Assembly: GCA_020342025.1 (NCBI GenBank)
Contig: CP070840.1
Location: 1,420,620 to 1,437,745 of the forward strand
DNA length: 17,126 nucleotides
Direction: 5' to 3'
Source of the DNA: Deltaproteobacteria bacterium
Lineage (GTDB): Bacteria; Desulfobacterota; DSM-4660; Desulfatiglandales; HGW-15
Under the pieces are notes generated by a model. The model ran no database searches. It saw only the letters and a program-made list of their open reading frames with translations, and was not told the DNA's origin. This document shows positions 15,060-17,126 of this stretch, piece by piece. Position 1 is the first letter of the stretch, and each line of letters starts with the position of its first letter. The position numbers were made by a program, and so were the translations under genes.

Positions 15060-16133
15060 ATGAAAATAACTCGTATCGAGGCGTGGCCGGTCACCATGGG
15101 TCTGGCCGAACCTTACACAATCGCTTACGAAACGGTTCACGAGACCACCAATGTGTTCCTTCGTTTGGAGACCAATCAAGGCATCACCGGGTATGGGTGT
15201 GCGGCACCGGATCGACAAATCACAGGAGAGACACCCCACACTGCGCTCCGGGCATTAAAGCACGTGGTTGCGTCATCCATCAAAGGTTCCGATCCCCTCC
15301 GTCCGACTATGCTCCTTGAAAGGCTAAAGCCGCAACTGAAAAGACAACCCTCTGCCCTTGCGGCAGTGGACATGGCCCTCTTCGATATTCTGGGGAAGGC
15401 AGCTAACCTGCCCCTATGGAGACTATTGGGCGGGTTCAGAGATCGAATGACGACGAGTGTTACCATTGGCATTCTGCCCCTGGAAGAGACTGTTGAGCGT
15501 GCCCGGGATTGGGTAGATAGGGGATTCACGTGCCTGAAGTTGAAAGGAGGCATTGACGTGGATTCCGACATCGAACGGGTATTAAAGGTCCGCGAGTCGC
15601 TCGGCAAGAGAATCGAACTCCGTTTTGATGCAAACCAGGGTTTCACAGTGGAAGACTCCTTCAAGTTCGTTGAAAAGACCCGAAAGGCGCATCTCGAATT
15701 GATCGAGCAGCCCACACCTGTGGGAAAACCCGATCTTCTGGGACGGGTTACAAGCGGCGTTCCCATTCCTGTCATGGCCGACGAAAGTCTCATGACCTTA
15801 AGAGATGCTTTCCGTATTGCTCGTCGTGACTTGGCTGATATGGTCAATATCAAGCTGATGAAGGTGGGTGGGATCTCAGAGGCCCTCCAGATTAACGCGG
15901 TGGCAAAGTCAGCGAGGCTGGAGGTTATGGTAGGCTGCATGGATGAGGCGGCTCTGGCCATCGCCGCCGGCCTTCACTTTGCTCTGGCCCGGCCCAACGT
16001 AATCTATGCAGACTTGGATGGCCATCTGGGGCTCAATGGTGATCCGTCTCAGGGCGCCGTCATCCTGCGAAATGGTGTCTTGTTCCCAAATAATAGACCA
16101 GGGCTCGGCTTTGACCCCGAGGAGGCATCATGA
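15060..16133 (+). CDS. Dipeptide-epimerase-type enolase-superfamily enzyme
   Basis: This 357-residue enolase/muconate-lactonising superfamily member has a capping domain (to about 125) and a barrel. The catalytic K-x-K is LKLKGG (Lys160/Lys162). Metal ligands are Asp190 (RFDANQG), Glu216 (LIEQP) and Asp241 (MADES). The opposite-face base is Lys265 (NIKLMKVGG). Near the end of the eighth strand is DLD (318-320), the DxD feature that in L-Ala-D/L-Glu epimerases binds the alpha-amino group of the dipeptide. That supports a dipeptide or acylated amino-acid epimerase, including the DgcA type, over a sugar-acid dehydratase. It follows the fusion gene after 4 bases and completes the operon. The SD is poor, so it is probably translationally coupled. 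Confidence 0.88.
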   Translation: MKITRIEAWPVTMGLAEPYTIAYETVHETTNVFLRLETNQGITGYGCAAPDRQITGETPHTALRALKHVVASSIKGSDPLRPTMLLERLKPQLKRQPSALAAVDMALFDILGKAANLPLWRLLGGFRDRMTTSVTIGILPLEETVERARDWVDRGFTCLKLKGGIDVDSDIERVLKVRESLGKRIELRFDANQGFTVEDSFKFVEKTRKAHLELIEQPTPVGKPDLLGRVTSGVPIPVMADESLMTLRDAFRIARRDLADMVNIKLMKVGGISEALQINAVAKSARLEVMVGCMDEAALAIAAGLHFALARPNVIYADLDGHLGLNGDPSQGAVILRNGVLFPNNRPGLGFDPEEAS

Positions 16134-16168
16134 CGGCTGAAACGAGCATTATCCTTTTGGGCGTATAA
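16130..16168 (+). pseudogene. 12-codon mini-ORF coupled to the epimerase gene; possible decayed fifth operon gene
   Basis: The strongest SD of the operon, GAGGAGG at 16119-16125, stands 4 bases before an ATG at 16130 that overlaps the epimerase stop (ATGA). The frame reads MTAETSIILLGV and then stops at TAA (16166-16168). The spacing and overlap are those of a genuine coupled gene, but nothing recognisable continues in any frame. It is either the 5' stump of a lost gene or a functional short peptide. A chance arrangement cannot be excluded. Confidence 0.35.
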
Positions 16169-16179
16169 AAACCTGAGCC

Positions 16180-16208
16180 TTGACACCCACATGTCTTAAA
16201 CCTATATT
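16180..16208 (+). promoter_or_regulatory. Near-consensus sigma70 promoter for the HepT-like gene
   Basis: TTGACA (16180-16185), exactly 17 bases, then TATATT (16203-16208). The -35 is perfect and the -10 has five of six consensus bases. It lies about 105 bases before the HepT start, so this gene can be expressed independently of the upstream operon. Confidence 0.7.
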
Positions 16209-16253
16209 CCATCCAGCAAAAATGGCGGTTTGATCCAGACTCCGCTTCGCTCT

Positions 16254-16266
16254 CTCCGGGCCGGAG
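16254..16266. repeat. 13-base palindrome in the HepT leader
   Basis: CTCCGG-G-CCGGAG is a perfect dyad within the predicted untranslated leader, about 40 bases after the predicted transcription start. It could be a protein-binding site or a small RNA hairpin. The surrounding region is GC-rich, so chance is possible. Confidence 0.25.
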
Positions 16267-16313
16267 GCCGCACCCGAAAGCTTGCAGCCGATCTATCTCG
16301 TTGGAGAAGAATT

Positions 16314-16658
16314 ATGGAAAAGAATGATGAAAAACGCCTGACCCATATGCTGGAGGCAGCAAAGGATGCCATGGGCTTCCTGCAAGGCAAAACACGAGAT
16401 GATCTGGACAAAGACAAGCAACACACGCTATCCCTTCTTAAGTCACTTGAGATGATTGGTGAGGCCGCTTCTAAGGTTTCCAAGGAATGTCAGTTAGGTT
16501 GTGAGCCAATCCCCTGGGATAATGTGATTGATTTGAAGCAGCAGGTTGTCCATACATACTGGGATATAGACCGGGATTGGATCTGGAAAACGGTTACAGA
16601 AGAGCTTCCTCCCATCATCAATGCGATGCAGCAGCTCGTACCCTCTGGAGCAGATTGA
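16314..16658 (+). CDS. hepT: HepT-like (DUF86) protein, orphan toxin candidate
   Basis: The ATG at 16314 with GGAGAAGA (16302-16309) gives 114 residues, the normal length for HepT; a longer in-frame start at 16230 gives an unrelated Arg-rich prefix and is rejected. The protein is all-helical: MEKNDEKRLTHMLEAAKDAM, then TLSLLKSLEMIGEAASKVS (38-56), and the active-site segment LKQQVVHTYWDIDRDWIW (74-91). HepT toxins are HEPN RNases with an RX4HXY motif; here it reads K75-x4-H80-x-Y82, with Lys for Arg. The tyrosine that the cognate MNT antitoxin AMPylates is kept. HepT normally pairs with an adjacent MNT nucleotidyltransferase, but none is recognisable on either side. It has its own strong promoter. 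It may be a degraded or solitary toxin. Confidence 0.82.
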   Translation: MEKNDEKRLTHMLEAAKDAMGFLQGKTRDDLDKDKQHTLSLLKSLEMIGEAASKVSKECQLGCEPIPWDNVIDLKQQVVHTYWDIDRDWIWKTVTEELPPIINAMQQLVPSGAD

Positions 16659-16705
16659 TTGTCGGTTGGCGGGCTATGGATTTTGCCGGGCCTTTTATCT
16701 GACTA

Positions 16706-17126
16706 TTAGCGGCGAGAAAAAATCCCTCTAATCTCCAGTTTGTCAAACCATCGGAAAGACCTGCGGAGCTGGCTCAGCCAACTGGACGAATAGATATAAT
16801 TGACCATGATCCCGCAGGACTCCGTCAGCCCCTTGCTGGAAGGGTTGGCAAGGAAATTCACGTTTCTTTGTGAAACAGTAGCCCCATTTGCCAGATGAAA
16901 GTTGGTCACTGGATTCAGGGGCCTGTTCTGTGGGTTTTTTTCCTGTGATATGTAATGATAGGCGATCTTCACCAGAGGCTGGTGAAGGATCTTTTTTAGT
17001 TCCTCGTCTTCCTTCCAATCTTCATCAGACAAAATGGAAAGCAATGCCCTTGTGAACGCCCGTGTTCTTCCCCTTTTGACGCCTGCGCTCTCCATGATCC
17101 TTCCAAGTTGCCTCCTGGCAAAATAG
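16706..17126 (-). CDS. matA: Malonyl-CoA decarboxylase, C-terminal part (5' end outside window)
   Basis: On the minus strand the frame is open from the right edge (YFARRQLGRIM) and ends at a TAA at 16706-16708, about 139 residues. The segment RPLNPVTNFHLANGATV, followed by FLANPSSKGLTESCGIMVNY, matches the catalytic C-terminal domain of malonyl-CoA decarboxylase. It includes the His in NFHLANGA that corresponds to the catalytic histidine of the human enzyme. The preceding LSDEDWKEDEELKK and YHYISQEKN also fit the family. The enzyme converts malonyl-CoA to acetyl-CoA and CO2. It converges with the HepT gene. It is the natural partner of the MatB-like synthetase about 9.5 kb away. An internal ATG at 17095 is not taken as the start because the frame and homology continue beyond it. 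Confidence 0.85.
   Translation of the reverse strand, partial: YFARRQLGRIMESAGVKRGRTRAFTRALLSILSDEDWKEDEELKKILHQPLVKIAYHYISQEKNPQNRPLNPVTNFHLANGATVSQRNVNFLANPSSKGLTESCGIMVNYIYSSSWLSQLRRSFRWFDKLEIRGIFSRR

Noticed and set aside
15176..15961. 261-codon antisense frame within the epimerase gene
   Set aside because: Ser/Arg-rich shadow of a gene with intact catalytic motifs on the other strand.
16230..16313. Arg-rich extension before HepT, considered as a remnant of an MNT antitoxin (GSRARG-like)
   Set aside because: SLRAGGRTRK resembles the motif only loosely, no aspartate triad follows, and neither of the other plus-strand frames helps.

Overview
The window looks like a chromosomal segment of an anaerobic, organic-acid-using bacterium, most likely of the Desulfobacterota (former Deltaproteobacteria). 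The hints are a fused FAD/4Fe-4S 2-hydroxyacid-type dehydrogenase, a TRAP carboxylate transporter, a cysteine-poor DksA, HU, and moderate GC content. This assignment is an inference from gene content; there is no rRNA, tRNA, phage gene, insertion sequence or CRISPR array in the window.

Layout. (1) 1-1934, minus strand: a GlcD-type FAD dehydrogenase fused to ferredoxin and CCG-type domains, cut by the window edge, with a good sigma70 promoter and an overlapping operator-like inverted repeat at 2009-2051. (2) 2409-5529, plus strand: a complete TRAP transporter (DctP, DctQ, DctM), followed at 5694-7217 by an acyl-CoA synthetase that most resembles malonyl-CoA synthetase (MatB). At the far right edge, on the minus strand (16706-17126), lies the C-terminal end of a malonyl-CoA decarboxylase. 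Together these suggest uptake and use of malonate or a related dicarboxylate. (3) 7320-10241: a TPR lipoprotein, an exported STN-domain protein with a very acidic tail, an HU protein with a textbook terminator, a small unknown protein, and a DksA that has lost most zinc-finger cysteines, followed by a second strong terminator. (4) 10438-16133: a tightly packed four-gene operon encoding a threonine-synthase-like PLP enzyme, a DUF1611 (DgcN-type) protein, an 800-residue fusion of a MurL-like PP-loop ATPase with a creatininase-family amidohydrolase, and a dipeptide-epimerase-type enolase-superfamily enzyme. (5) 16130-16658: a 12-codon mini-ORF, a near-consensus promoter and an orphan HepT-like protein.

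The most interesting part is region 4. Three of its four proteins belong to families whose characterised members act on the alpha-carbon stereochemistry of glutamate: MurL epimerises Glu in a muropeptide precursor, DgcN takes part in D-Glu catabolism through N-acetyl-D-Glu, and the dipeptide epimerases interconvert L-Ala-D-Glu and L-Ala-L-Glu. Combining these in one operon, with a hydrolase fused to the ATP-using enzyme and a PLP enzyme first, suggests an uncharacterised pathway for a glutamate-containing amide or peptide. The substrate cannot be read from the sequence.
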